Shown: positions 32,774 through 41,665, counted from the stretch's first letter. The stretch: 64,000 nucleotides of DNA from Bradyrhizobium manausense (GCF_018131105.1 NZ_JAFCJI010000002.1:310001-374000); one strand, 5' to 3'. Program-made: numbers and translations. The notes: generated from the letters alone by a model not told the origin.

Positions 32774-33793
32774 TCAGTTCTTCGACTTGTCGACCAGCGC
32801 ACCCTTCTTGATCCAGGGCATCATGTCGCGCAGCTTCGCGCCGACTTCCTCGATCGGATGCTGGGCGAGCTTGGCGCGGGTCGCCTTGAACGAGGTCTGG
32901 TTGACCTTGTTCTCGAGCATCCAGTCGCGGGCGAACTTGCCGCCCTGGATGTCGGCGAGGACGCGCTTCATCTCGGCCTTGGTCTCCGCGGTGACGATGC
33001 GCGGACCGGTGACGTACTCGCCGTACTCCGCGGTGTTCGAGATCGAGTAGTTCATGTTGGCGATGCCGCCTTCATAGATCAGGTCGACGATCAGCTTCAC
33101 TTCGTGGAGACATTCGAAATAGGCCATCTCCGGGGCGTAGCCGGCTTCGACCAGGGTCTCGTAGCCGCCCTTGATCAGTTCGACCAGGCCGCCGCAGAGC
33201 ACGACCTGCTCGCCGAACAGGTCGGTCTCGCACTCTTCCTTGAAGGTGGTCTCGATGATGCCGGCGCGGCCGCCGCCGACAGCCGAAGCGTAGGACAGGC
33301 CGAGGTCATGGGCATTGCCCGAGACGTCCTTGGCGATCGCGATCAGGCAGGGCACGCCGCCGCCGCGCTGATACTCCGAACGCACCGTGTGGCCGGGGCC
33401 CTTCGGCGCGATCATCAGCACGTCGAGGTCGGCGCGGGGATCGAGCAGGTTGAAGTGGACGTTGAGGCCGTGCGCGAACACGAGGGCGGCGCCCTTCTTC
33501 ATGTTGTCGTGCAGGTGCTCGCGATAGATGTCGCCCTGAAGCTCGTCCGGCGTCAGCATCATGACGAGGTCGGCCCATTTGGCGGCCTCGGCGACTTCCA
33601 TCACCTTGAAGCCGGCGGCTTCGGCTTTCTTGACCGAGCCCGAGTCCTTACGCAGCGCAATGGCGACTTCCTTGACGCCGGAGTCCTTCAGGTTGAGCGC
33701 ATGGGCGTGGCCCTGGCTGCCATAGCCGACGATGGCGACCTTCTTCCCCTTGATCAGGTTCAGGTCGGCGTCGCGATCGTAATAAACACGCAT
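32774..33793 (-). CDS. ilvC: Ketol-acid reductoisomerase (class I)
   Basis: The product has 339 residues from ATG 33793 (GAGGAAA upstream), the class I length. The NADPH fold GYGSQGHAHALNLKDSG is near residue 25, followed by APKGPGHTVRSEY, the metal ligands DLFGEQVVLCGG and EECET, and the C-terminal knotted domain with ISNTAEYGEYVTGP. It converts acetolactate or acetohydroxybutyrate to dihydroxy acids, the second common step of Val/Leu/Ile synthesis. It lies 132 nt after the LysE-type gene on the same strand and may have its own promoter. Confidence 0.96.
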   Translation of the reverse strand: MRVYYDRDADLNLIKGKKVAIVGYGSQGHAHALNLKDSGVKEVAIALRKDSGSVKKAEAAGFKVMEVAEAAKWADLVMMLTPDELQGDIYREHLHDNMKKGAALVFAHGLNVHFNLLDPRADLDVLMIAPKGPGHTVRSEYQRGGGVPCLIAIAKDVSGNAHDLGLSYASAVGGGRAGIIETTFKEECETDLFGEQVVLCGGLVELIKGGYETLVEAGYAPEMAYFECLHEVKLIVDLIYEGGIANMNYSISNTAEYGEYVTGPRIVTAETKAEMKRVLADIQGGKFARDWMLENKVNQTSFKATRAKLAQHPIEEVGAKLRDMMPWIKKGALVDKSKN

Positions 33794-33925
33794 AGTCGTT
33801 TCCTCGTTCAGGGCCAAAAGCGGCCGATGGTCAGTGTCCGAAGGGTGAAATTTGCGGATTTCGGGGGCTGTCTAGAGCATTTCGGCCCCTGAGGGAAACC
33901 CGTTTCTGCATGGAAATCCGCGACA

Positions 33926-34528
33926 TCATGCATCCATGAAAACGGGGTAGAGAGAGGCGAGCAGCAGGAGCGCCATCAGGATATTGAAGGCGCGGACCAG
34001 CCGCTCCGAGGTCAGCACCGGCCGTAGTGCAGTGCCGAAGAAAGCCCAGACCACGGTCGAGACCGTACCGACCAAGAGGCTGATCAGGGTCTGGATTGCG
34101 ATGTTGACCGGGAACTGGGCGATGGCCGCGTAGGCCGTGATCGTGCCGATCACGATCACCCAACCCTTGGCGTTGATCCACTGGAACATCGCGGCGCCCC
34201 AGAACGTCATCGGGCCGCGGCCGTCCGCGTCGCCCGGCTTGGCCGGGCCGGACAAGGCAATCGCGGCGGCCAGGTAAATCAGATAGGCCGCGCCGGCATA
34301 TTTCAGAATGGTCTGGAGGATCGGGTAGGCCAGGAAGACTGTGCCGAGCCCAAGGCCGACGGCGCCGACCATGAAGGCGAAGCCGATGGTGATACCGGCG
34401 ATGTGCGGGATGGTGCGGCGGAAGCCGTAGGTCAGCCCCGACGACAGCAGCATGATGTTGTTCGGCCCCGGCGTGAAGAACATCACGAGGGCGAAGATGA
34501 TGAAGGCGTAGAGCAGCGACTGGGACAT
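33926..34528 (-). CDS. LysE/RhtB-family amino acid exporter
   Basis: The product has 200 residues from ATG 34528 (GTGAGGTGAGC upstream). It has about six membrane helices and the LysE-type opening FALVMFFTPGPNNIMLLSSGLTYGFRRTIPHIAGITIGFA with the PGPN motif. Members export amino acids; the position between ilvH and ilvC suggests a branched-chain amino acid or threonine substrate (inference). It starts 7 nt after the EamA gene. Confidence 0.88.
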   Translation of the reverse strand: MSQSLLYAFIIFALVMFFTPGPNNIMLLSSGLTYGFRRTIPHIAGITIGFAFMVGAVGLGLGTVFLAYPILQTILKYAGAAYLIYLAAAIALSGPAKPGDADGRGPMTFWGAAMFQWINAKGWVIVIGTITAYAAIAQFPVNIAIQTLISLLVGTVSTVVWAFFGTALRPVLTSERLVRAFNILMALLLLASLYPVFMDA

Positions 34529-34535
34529 GCTCACC

Positions 34536-35411
34536 TCACGCGGTCTTTGCAAGCAGCTGCCGACGCTGCGCCAGCACCATCACAGCGATACCGGCGACCA
34601 CGGTCAGCATGCCGGCGAGACGCAACGGCCCGAACCGTTCGCCGAACACGATGCTGGACGCGGCCGATCCGACAAACGGCACCAGCAGCGCGAACGGCAC
34701 GACTTGCGCGGCGGGATAGTCACGCAGCAGCCGTCCCCACAGCCAATAGGCGATGCTGGTGGAAATCGCGCCGATCACCAGCAGGCAGATGAGGCCGGTC
34801 AGCGACATGTGGATCAGCGACTGGAAGGTCGGCGCCGGTCCGTTGACGACGAGCGCGAGCGCGAAAAGCGGCACAGCCGAGGTGAGGCATAGCCAGGCGA
34901 ACAGGTCGAACATCGGCGCGCCACGGGCACCGCGCAGCAGGAGATTGCCGACGGCGAAGCAGATCGGCGAGATCATCAGCACCGCAAAGGCGCTGACACT
35001 GAAATCATAGCCAACAGTACCGCAAATCATCAGCAGGCCGGCTGCAGCAATGGCGATGCCGAGCGTCTGCACCGGCGTCGGCCGCTCGCCGAATGCGATC
35101 GCCGCAAAGCCGATGGTGAACAGCGCCTGACTCTGCACGACGACGGAAGTCAGCCCCACCGGTACCCCATGGGCGATGCCGTAGGCCTGGCTCAGGAACT
35201 GGCCGAGGAACAGCGTGAAGCTGATCGCGATCAGGAGCGACCAGGCGACCTTCGGCTTCGGAATGAACAGGCACGGCACCGCTGCGATGGAAAAGCGCAT
35301 CGCCGTCATCAGCTCAGGCGAAAATTCGTCGAGCGCGATCCGGCTCGCCACGAAGGCAAGCCCCCAGATGATCGCCACCAGGAGGGCGATGAGGATGTCG
35401 GCCGGCTTCAT
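34536..35411 (-). CDS. EamA (DMT superfamily) transporter
   Basis: The 291-aa product has ten predicted helices in two EamA repeats: PADILIALLVAIIWGLAFVASRIALDEFSPELMTAMRF in the first, and MFDLFAWLCLTSAVPLFALALVV to IVFGERFGPLRLAGMLTVVAGI in the second. RhtA-type relatives export threonine and homoserine. The ribosome site is weak (GGAAA). It sits in the ilv gene string, between the methyltransferase and the LysE-type exporter. Confidence 0.87.
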   Translation of the reverse strand: MKPADILIALLVAIIWGLAFVASRIALDEFSPELMTAMRFSIAAVPCLFIPKPKVAWSLLIAISFTLFLGQFLSQAYGIAHGVPVGLTSVVVQSQALFTIGFAAIAFGERPTPVQTLGIAIAAAGLLMICGTVGYDFSVSAFAVLMISPICFAVGNLLLRGARGAPMFDLFAWLCLTSAVPLFALALVVNGPAPTFQSLIHMSLTGLICLLVIGAISTSIAYWLWGRLLRDYPAAQVVPFALLVPFVGSAASSIVFGERFGPLRLAGMLTVVAGIAVMVLAQRRQLLAKTA

Positions 35412-35459
35412 TGTTGTTTCCGGTTCTGCCCTGTCGTGCAGCCCTGCTTGTTCTTCTGT

Positions 35460-36155
35460 CTAGCCTTGCTCGCCGGCTTTCGGTTTGCGGAGCAGATACG
35501 TGCCGTGCATCGGCGCGTGGTAATCGGCCGAGACCAGCGCGAAGCCGACATCGGTCAGCATCCGCTCCATCACCCAGCCGAAAGTCGAATACTCGTCGCG
35601 CATATGGGTCACGACACTCTCGTGAGAGAAATCGTGGTTCTTGATCTGGTAGTCGGCCCATTGCTCGATATCGCGCTCGACCGCGTCGGGCATCGAGGCG
35701 TAGACGATGTCGCGCAGGTAGAAGGTCGCGCCGGGCTTCAGCGCGCGAAAGATCCGCGACATCGCCACGACCTTCCAGAAGTCAGGCAGATGATGCAGCG
35801 TGAACTCGCTGACGATGAGATCGTAGGATTCCGGCCGGTAAGCGAAGCTCAGCAGGCCGGCCGATTGGGTGCGCACGGGCGCCTTGCGATCGCGGGCATA
35901 GATCTCGGCAAGCGCCAGCATCGCCGGCGAAATATCGATGGCGTCGACATCTGCGCCCATCAACGCCGCCTCGGTGGCGAGCACGCCGTTGCCGCAGCCG
36001 ATGTCGGCGATACGCCAGCCGCGCTGGACTCCCAGCATTTTGAGTGCGGCGCGCGCCCGCAGATCGGCATCGTCGTGGGCATCGTAGATCGACGCCACCG
36101 CGGGCTCGATGCCCATCCGGTTCCGCTCGTTATAGTACCAGTCGCGCGCCAGCAT
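35460..36155 (-). CDS. Class I SAM-dependent methyltransferase
   Basis: The 231-aa product has motif I IADIGCGNGVLATEAA, an acidic end of strand 2 (VDAIDISPAML), motif II-like YDLIVSEFTLHHLPDFWKVV and FRALKPGATFYLRDIVY. The fold is that of a small-molecule methyltransferase; the substrate is unknown. It begins 3 nt after ilvH, so it is surely on the same message. A link to branched-chain metabolism is not obvious. Confidence 0.85.
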   Translation of the reverse strand: MLARDWYYNERNRMGIEPAVASIYDAHDDADLRARAALKMLGVQRGWRIADIGCGNGVLATEAALMGADVDAIDISPAMLALAEIYARDRKAPVRTQSAGLLSFAYRPESYDLIVSEFTLHHLPDFWKVVAMSRIFRALKPGATFYLRDIVYASMPDAVERDIEQWADYQIKNHDFSHESVVTHMRDEYSTFGWVMERMLTDVGFALVSADYHAPMHGTYLLRKPKAGEQG

Positions 36156-36158
36156 GGC

Positions 36159-36701
36159 TCACATCCCCTCAGGCCCGCGGCCGATCGCGGCAACGCCGGT
36201 GCGCGACACCTCGACAAGGCCGAGCGGGCGCATCAGGTCGATAAACTGGTTGATCTTGTCCGTATTGCCCGTGATCTCGAACACGAAGCTCTCGGTGGTG
36301 GCATCGATCACGCGGGCGCGGAAGGCGTCCGCCAGCCGCAGCGCTTCGACGCGATGCTCGCCCTGCCCGCGCACCTTCACCATCGCGAGCTCGCGCTCGA
36401 TCGAGCGCTTGGTCTGGGTCATGTCGACGACCTGATAGACCGGGATCATGCGGTCGAGCTGATGCTTGATCTGCGCGATCACCATCGGCGTACCCGTGGT
36501 GACGATCGTGATGCGCGAGAGATGCTTCTGCGCTTCGGTTTCCGAGACCGTGAGGCTCTCGATGTTGTAGCCGCGACCCGAGAACAGCCCGATGACGCGC
36601 GCGAGCACGCCCGGCTCGTTTTGCACGAGCACCGCAAGCGTGTGCGTCTCGTTCGGATCGTGACGCTCCTCGATGAAGTAGGCTGATGCGGGCTGGTTCA
36701 T
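36159..36701 (-). CDS. ilvH: Acetolactate synthase small (regulatory) subunit
   Basis: The product has 180 residues from ATG 36701 (GAGGGGA upstream). The N-terminal ACT domain reads HTLAVLVQNEPGVLARVIGLFSGRGYNIESLTVSETE, followed by the IlvH C-terminal domain VARELAMVKV-type stretch and ATTESFVFEITGNTDKINQFIDLMRPLGLVEVSRTG. It binds valine and feeds back on IlvB. Unusually, it is separated from ilvB by the threonine dehydratase gene. Confidence 0.95.
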   Translation of the reverse strand: MNQPASAYFIEERHDPNETHTLAVLVQNEPGVLARVIGLFSGRGYNIESLTVSETEAQKHLSRITIVTTGTPMVIAQIKHQLDRMIPVYQVVDMTQTKRSIERELAMVKVRGQGEHRVEALRLADAFRARVIDATTESFVFEITGNTDKINQFIDLMRPLGLVEVSRTGVAAIGRGPEGM

Positions 36702-36724
36702 TGTCGTCCCCTCTTGTCTCTGCC

Positions 36725-37696
36725 TTACGCCATCACTGGCGCATCCGTCCCGACCCAACGGCGGAACAGATCGAAGTCGATATTGCCGCCGGACAGCACG
36801 AGACCGACGCGCTTGCCGTTCAGCTTGTTCTTTTCCTGCATCGCCGCGGCGAGCGCGGCTGCACCGGCGCCTTCAGCGAGATTATGCGTATCGGTCCAGT
36901 AGGCACGGATCGCTGCAGCGACCTCGTCGTCGGTGACCTGGACAATGCGCGAGGCACCCTTGCGGATCAGCGCGAATGCATCCGCGTCCGGGATGCGTGT
37001 CGCCATGCCGTCGGCGCGCGTGTTGGCGGTGGCGGTCGTCACGATCTTGCCGGCGGCAAATGAGAGCGCGTAGGACGGCGCTTCCGTCGACTGCACGCCG
37101 ACGATCTCGGTCTTCAGGCCGAGCAGGTCGCGGGCCATGATGCAGCCGCAGATGCCGGAGCCCTGCCCGATCGGTACATAGAGAATGTCGAGATCCGGCG
37201 CTGACCGGAACAGCTCGAGCGCATAGGTCGCAACGCCCAGCACCAGATCCGGGTGGAACGACGGCACCATGTGGAGTCCGGCGAACTGTGCGCGGCGCTC
37301 GGCCTCCTCGCGCGCGGCCTGAAAGTCTTCGCCGTGCTCGACCAGCTCGGCGCCAAATGCCTTCATCGCCCGGTTCTTCTCGACCGAATTGCCTGATGGC
37401 ACGTAGATCACAGCCGGCACGCCGTGACGGCTCGCGGCAAAGGCCAGGCTCTGGCCGTGATTGCCGCGCGTCGCCGAGATGATGCCCGGCGTGTTCGGTC
37501 GCTCGCGCTTGAGCCGATCGAGATAGACCAGCCCGCCGCGCACCTTGAAGGCGCCGATCGGCGTGTGGTTCTCGTGCTTGACCACGACCTCGGTCCCGAG
37601 CCGCCCGGCGAGCAGGGGCCAGGCGCGTGCCGGCGTTGCCGGCACCGCCTGCCCCACGATCGCATGTGCGCGCTCGAGCTCCGTCAGGTAGAACAT
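36725..37696 (-). CDS. Threonine dehydratase, catabolic-type length, no ACT domain
   Basis: The 323-aa PLP enzyme has the Schiff-base lysine in GAFKVRGG, the substrate loop SATRGNHGQSLA, and the phosphate-binding region VPIGQGSGICG. The length equals the single-domain enzymes (TdcB type), so it lacks the ACT-like regulatory tail of IlvA. It lies between ilvB (4 nt away) and ilvH (23 nt), so it probably supplies 2-oxobutyrate for isoleucine, with feedback control not built into the protein. Confidence 0.88.
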   Translation of the reverse strand: MFYLTELERAHAIVGQAVPATPARAWPLLAGRLGTEVVVKHENHTPIGAFKVRGGLVYLDRLKRERPNTPGIISATRGNHGQSLAFAASRHGVPAVIYVPSGNSVEKNRAMKAFGAELVEHGEDFQAAREEAERRAQFAGLHMVPSFHPDLVLGVATYALELFRSAPDLDILYVPIGQGSGICGCIMARDLLGLKTEIVGVQSTEAPSYALSFAAGKIVTTATANTRADGMATRIPDADAFALIRKGASRIVQVTDDEVAAAIRAYWTDTHNLAEGAGAAALAAAMQEKNKLNGKRVGLVLSGGNIDFDLFRRWVGTDAPVMA

Positions 37697-37700
37697 GGCC

Positions 37701-39476
37701 TCACACCAGTGCCTTGCCGCCGGCGAACGCCTTGGCCGTAGCCTCGTCGTTGGCCTGCTCGGGCAGCAGCATCTCGTTGTGCGCCTTTCCGGAGGGGATC
37801 ATCGGGAAGCAGTTTTCCAGCGCGGCAACGCGGCAGTCGAACAGCACCGGGCGCTTGACCGAGATCATCTCCTGGATGGCGCCGTCGAGATCCGACGGCT
37901 TATGCACCTGGATGCCGACGCCACCATACGCTTCCGCGAGCTTGACGAAATCCGGCAGCGCCTCCGAGTAGGAGTGCGACAGCCGGTTGCCGTGGAGCAA
38001 TTGCTGCCACTGGCGCACCATGCCCATGTACTGGTTGTTCAGGATGAAGATCTTGATCGGCAGCTCGTACTGAACCGCCGTCGACATCTCCTGCATCGTC
38101 ATCTGCACCGAGGCATCGCCCGCGATGTCGATGACGAGGCTGTCGGGATGGGCGACCTGCACGCCGACCGCGGCCGGCAGGCCATAGCCCATGGTGCCGA
38201 GACCACCCGACGTCATCCAGCGATGCGGCTCCTCGAAGCCGAAGAACTGCGCCGCCCACATCTGGTGCTGACCGACCTCGGTCGTGATGTAGGTGTCCTT
38301 GCCTCGCGTCGCCTCGAACAGGCTCTGGATCGCATGCTGCGGCAGGATGACGTCGTTGCTCTTCTTGTAATAGAGCGAGTTGCGGGCGCGCCACTGCGCG
38401 ATCTGCTGCCACCAGGCCTTGACGTCAGGTTTCTTCGCCTCGGCCTTGAACACCTGCAGGATGTCGCCGAGGATGTTGCCGCAATCGCCGATGATCGGCA
38501 CGTCGACGCGGATGTTCTTGTTGATCGACGACGGGTCGATGTCGATATGGATCTTCTTCGAGTTCGGCGAGAACGCGTCGACACGGCCGGTGATACGGTC
38601 GTCGAAGCGCGCGCCGACGCACAGCATGACGTCGCAATCATGCATGGTCATGTTGGCTTCGTAGGTGCCGTGCATGCCGAGCATGCCGAGCCAGTTCTTG
38701 CCCGACGCCGGATATGCCCCCAGGCCCATCAGCGTGGACGTGATCGGGAAGCCCGTGACCTCGACCAGCTCGCGCAGCAGCTTGGTGGCCTCAGGGCCGG
38801 AATTGATGACGCCACCACCGCTATAGATCACCGGACGCTTGGCGCTCGCGAGCAGCGACACGGCCTTGCGGATTTGTGCCGCATCGCCCTTCACGCGCGG
38901 CGCGTAGGAGCGGTGCACGTCGGATTTGCGCGGCGGATGATAGGTGCCGGTCGCGAACTGCACGTCCTTGGGAACGTCGACCAGCACCGGGCCCGGGCGG
39001 CCCGTGGTCGCAACGTAGAACGCCTCGTGCAGCACCTTGGCGAGATCGTTGACGTCACGCACCAGCCAATTGTGCTTGGTGCAGGGCCGCGTGATGCCGA
39101 CCGTGTCGCATTCCTGGAAAGCGTCATTGCCGATCAGATGCGTCGGCACCTGGCCGGAGATGCAGACCAGCGGGATCGAATCCATCAGCGCGTCGGTCAG
39201 CGGCGTCACCATGTTGGTGGCACCGGGGCCGGAGGTCACCAGCGCAACGCCCGGCCTGCCGGTCGAGCGGGCATAGCCCTCGGCAGCATGGCCCGCGCCC
39301 TGCTCGTGACGAACCAGGATGTGCTGGACTTCGCTCTGTTGAAAGATTTCATCGTAGATCGGAAGCACGGCGCCGCCGGGATAGCCGAAAATGTCGGTCA
39401 CGCCATGATCGATGAGCGCGCGGACGATCATCGCGGCGCCGGTCATCTGGTTCGGATCGTGGCTCTTGTCGCTCAT
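37701..39476 (-). CDS. ilvB: Acetolactate synthase large (catalytic) subunit
   Basis: The 591-aa product has the Glu-bearing N-terminal TPP region DIFGYPGGAVLPIYDEIF and HEQGAGHAAEGYARSTG, the central FAD-binding domain (VRKAVSLLASAKRPVIYSGGG, MLGMHGTYEANM) and the C-terminal TPP motif GDASVQMTMQEMSTAVQYELPIKIFILNNQYMGMV. It condenses pyruvate with pyruvate or 2-oxobutyrate. GGAG precedes ATG 39476. It is the first structural gene behind an attenuator with a leader peptide. Confidence 0.96.
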   Translation of the reverse strand: MSDKSHDPNQMTGAAMIVRALIDHGVTDIFGYPGGAVLPIYDEIFQQSEVQHILVRHEQGAGHAAEGYARSTGRPGVALVTSGPGATNMVTPLTDALMDSIPLVCISGQVPTHLIGNDAFQECDTVGITRPCTKHNWLVRDVNDLAKVLHEAFYVATTGRPGPVLVDVPKDVQFATGTYHPPRKSDVHRSYAPRVKGDAAQIRKAVSLLASAKRPVIYSGGGVINSGPEATKLLRELVEVTGFPITSTLMGLGAYPASGKNWLGMLGMHGTYEANMTMHDCDVMLCVGARFDDRITGRVDAFSPNSKKIHIDIDPSSINKNIRVDVPIIGDCGNILGDILQVFKAEAKKPDVKAWWQQIAQWRARNSLYYKKSNDVILPQHAIQSLFEATRGKDTYITTEVGQHQMWAAQFFGFEEPHRWMTSGGLGTMGYGLPAAVGVQVAHPDSLVIDIAGDASVQMTMQEMSTAVQYELPIKIFILNNQYMGMVRQWQQLLHGNRLSHSYSEALPDFVKLAEAYGGVGIQVHKPSDLDGAIQEMISVKRPVLFDCRVAALENCFPMIPSGKAHNEMLLPEQANDEATAKAFAGGKALV

Positions 39477-39533
39477 TGTCTTGCTCCGGATGCGCTGTTG
39501 TCAGCGGCTTCGTTCGTGTCGGGTTCGGGAAAT

Positions 39534-39556
39534 AAAAAAGGCCCCGAAGAGGGACC
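39534..39556 (-). terminator. ilv attenuator terminator
   Basis: On the minus strand the stem GGTCCC / GGGGCC (one G-U pair) with a 5-nt loop is followed by six Ts, 58 nt before ilvB. Its 5' half overlaps the base of the alternative antiterminator stem. Confidence 0.8.
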
Positions 39557-39558
39557 CT

Positions 39559-39607
39559 GCACACCGCCTGTCATGTGGATGGCAGCTAGCCATCCCCGGC
39601 GGTGTGC
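39559..39607 (-). promoter_or_regulatory. ilv attenuator antiterminator hairpin
   Basis: A perfect 10-bp stem GCACACCGCC (39607-39598) with GGCGGTGTGC (39568-39559) can extend with ACCC pairing to the GGGT of the terminator's first arm. An inner hairpin GATGGC / GCCATC fills the loop. The two structures exclude each other, as attenuation requires. Confidence 0.75.
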
Positions 39608-39651
39608 CTGGGTACGACGGCGATAAGGAGTTTGGTAATAATGTTGCGCAT
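39586..39651 (-). CDS. ilv leader peptide, 21 aa
   Basis: ATG 39651 to TAG 39586. The peptide has Ile-Ile at 4-5, Leu-Leu-Ile at 8-10 and Val-Val at 12-13: seven branched-chain codons among residues 4-13. It overlaps the first arm of the antiterminator. Ribosome stalling at these codons when any branched-chain tRNA is uncharged would let the antiterminator form and ilvB be read. At full supply the ribosome reaches the stop, covers that arm, and the terminator forms. Confidence 0.8.
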   Translation of the reverse strand: MRNIITKLLIAVVPRHTAGDG

Positions 39652-39683
39652 GGCAGACGCTCGGCTTCCCAAAGGTTGCGCGA

Positions 39684-39711
39684 AACATAACGACCAAAGC
39701 CTCGATGTCAA
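39684..39711 (-). promoter_or_regulatory. Promoter of the ilv leader/ilvB transcript
   Basis: On the minus strand TTGACA, 16 bp, TATGTT: a near-consensus housekeeping promoter ending 33 bp before the leader peptide start. Confidence 0.65.
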
Positions 39712-39805
39712 GGCAAAGCGGCCGTTCCCGCGCGATTTTGGCAGTGTAGCGGTGTTCCCGGGGTTCGGCGAGAGGTAAATGCAGGAACCCGAGCACAAAA
39801 GCACG

Positions 39806-40738
39806 TCAACCGGGATCCCGGACCCCGTTTTCAAGCCATCCCCTTGCCGCCTCCGGCGTCACCCATTCGAATTCGGGCAATTGGTGCCTGAACCAGGTGA
39901 ATTGCCGCTTGGCGTAGTGACGGGTGTCGGCCCGGCCGATGGTGGCGGCCTCCTCAAGGCTGTGCTCACCACGCAGATGCCGGATCAGGGCCGGCACGCC
40001 GTGAGCCTTCATGGCCGGCAGCAGCGGGTCGAGACCGCGGGTAGCGAGCCGCTCGACCTCTCTCAAGGCGCCGGCGCCAATCATGGCGTCGAAACGCGCG
40101 TCGATACGGGCATAGAGTTCGTCGCGCTCAGGCGCGAGGAACACCGCGCGAAAGCTGTTCTTGGGTAGTAACGGCGGCTGGCCCTCATTGTGCCAGTCGA
40201 GCAGCGAACGGCCGGTCGCCTCGATCACTTCGAGCGCACGTGCGATCCGCGTGCGGTCGCGCAAATTCAATCGCTCCGCCGCACGCCGATCACGGCGCGC
40301 AAGTTCAGCATGCAGTGCCTCGACGCCGTTCCGCTCCAGCCGCGCGCGCACATCCTCGCGCACCTCGGCCGGGATCGAGGGCACCGCCGAGAGACCCGCC
40401 GTCAGCGCCTTGAAATAGAGCCCGGTGCCGCCGACAAAGATCGGCAGGCGGCCGTCCGCCTCCGCCTCTTCCAGCGTCTTTGCGGCATCAGCAACCCAGG
40501 CGCCGGCCGAGAAATTCACGGCCGCATCGACATGGCCGTAGAGGCTATGCGGAACGCGTGCCTCCTCATCCGGCGTGGGACGCGCCGTGATGATCCGGAG
40601 GTCACGATAGACCTGCATGGAATCGGCATTGATGATTGTGCCGCCCGCGCGCGAGGCAAGCTCGAGCGCCAGCGCCGACTTGCCGCTGGCGGTCGGGCCT
40701 GCGATAAGCACGGCCTTGATCGGATGCCTCTCGCTCAC
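39806..40738 (-). CDS. miaA: tRNA dimethylallyltransferase
   Basis: The 310-aa product starts at GTG 40738 with GAGG five bases upstream. The P-loop GPTASGKSALA is at 14-24, followed by NADSMQVYRDLRIITARP, VGGTGLYFKALTAGL, and the tRNA-contact end RHYAKRQFTWFRHQ. It adds dimethylallyl to A37 of tRNAs reading UNN codons. It is divergent from serB, with only 11 bp between start codons, so each promoter probably lies inside the other gene. Confidence 0.95.
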   Translation of the reverse strand: MSERHPIKAVLIAGPTASGKSALALELASRAGGTIINADSMQVYRDLRIITARPTPDEEARVPHSLYGHVDAAVNFSAGAWVADAAKTLEEAEADGRLPIFVGGTGLYFKALTAGLSAVPSIPAEVREDVRARLERNGVEALHAELARRDRRAAERLNLRDRTRIARALEVIEATGRSLLDWHNEGQPPLLPKNSFRAVFLAPERDELYARIDARFDAMIGAGALREVERLATRGLDPLLPAMKAHGVPALIRHLRGEHSLEEAATIGRADTRHYAKRQFTWFRHQLPEFEWVTPEAARGWLENGVRDPG

Positions 40739-40749
40739 GAAAACCTCAA

Positions 40750-41655
40750 ATGTCCCTCGTCGCCACGCTGATCTGCAATCCCGCCAATCCCGCGCTCGAC
40801 TCTACGATAGTCGACGGCGCCCGCGCCGTGCTGCCGCAGGCCGCGCCCGCGCACTGGCTGTTCGACGGGGTTGCTGTCGACATTCCCTTCGGCGCCGACA
40901 GTAACCTCGAAGGCGACCGCCACGCCATCGAACAGCGGCTGCGCGAGCTGCGCCGCGACCTGCCCATCGACATCGTCGTGCAGCCTGTTGGCTTCCGGCG
41001 CAAGAAGCTTTTTCTCGCTGACATGGATTCCACCATGATCGGCCAGGAATGCATCGACGAGCTAGCCGATCTCGTCGGAATGAAGGCCCATGTGGCTGGC
41101 ATCACCGAACGGGCGATGCGCGGCGAGATCGAGTTCGAGCCGGCGCTGCGCGAGCGCGTCGCGCTGCTGAAGGACCTCCCCGCCAACGTCGTCGACGAGG
41201 TGCTGGCCAAGCGCATCACGCTGACCCCGGGCGGCCGCGAACTGGTCGCGACCATGCGCGCCCACGGCGCCTACACCTGCCTCGTCTCCGGCGGCTTCAC
41301 GCTGTTCACGAGCGCGGTCGCAGCAAAGATCGGCTTCCAGGAGAACCGCGCCAACGAGCTCGTCGTGCGCGACGGCAAATTCACCGGCGAGGTGAAAGAG
41401 CCGATCCTCGGCCGTGCCGCCAAGCTCGCGACGCTGGTGGATCTGATGGAGTCGTTCGATCTCGACGATATCGACTCGGTCGTCGTCGGCGACGGCGCCA
41501 ATGATCTGGCGATGATCCAGGCCGCGGGACTGGGCGTGGCATATCATGCCAAGCCGGCCGTCGCCGCTGCAGCGGCTGCACGGATCGACCACGGTGATCT
41601 CACCGCGCTGCTGTACGCACAGGGCTATCGGCGGGACGAGTTTGTTGAAGGATAA
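40750..41655 (+). CDS. serB: Phosphoserine phosphatase
   Basis: The 301-aa product has an N-terminal ACT-like region (residues 1-80), then the HAD core: motif I LADMDSTMIGQECIDELAD with nucleophile Asp, motif II LVSGGFTLFT, and motif III-IV VVVGDGANDLAMIQAAGLGVAYHAKP. It makes serine from phosphoserine in the cytoplasm. The ATG at 40750 has no clear ribosome site (CGAAAACCTCAA precedes it), so the message may be leaderless or use a weak site. It is convergent with degP across a repeat. Confidence 0.95.
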   Translation: MSLVATLICNPANPALDSTIVDGARAVLPQAAPAHWLFDGVAVDIPFGADSNLEGDRHAIEQRLRELRRDLPIDIVVQPVGFRRKKLFLADMDSTMIGQECIDELADLVGMKAHVAGITERAMRGEIEFEPALRERVALLKDLPANVVDEVLAKRITLTPGGRELVATMRAHGAYTCLVSGGFTLFTSAVAAKIGFQENRANELVVRDGKFTGEVKEPILGRAAKLATLVDLMESFDLDDIDSVVVGDGANDLAMIQAAGLGVAYHAKPAVAAAAAARIDHGDLTALLYAQGYRRDEFVEG

Positions 41656-41665
41656 GTGCCGTGGT

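Noticed and set aside
37695..39626. 643-codon open frame on the plus strand opposite ilvB
   Set aside because: It is the mirror of a certain gene; the composition is Arg/His/Asp-rich shadow translation and no domain is visible.
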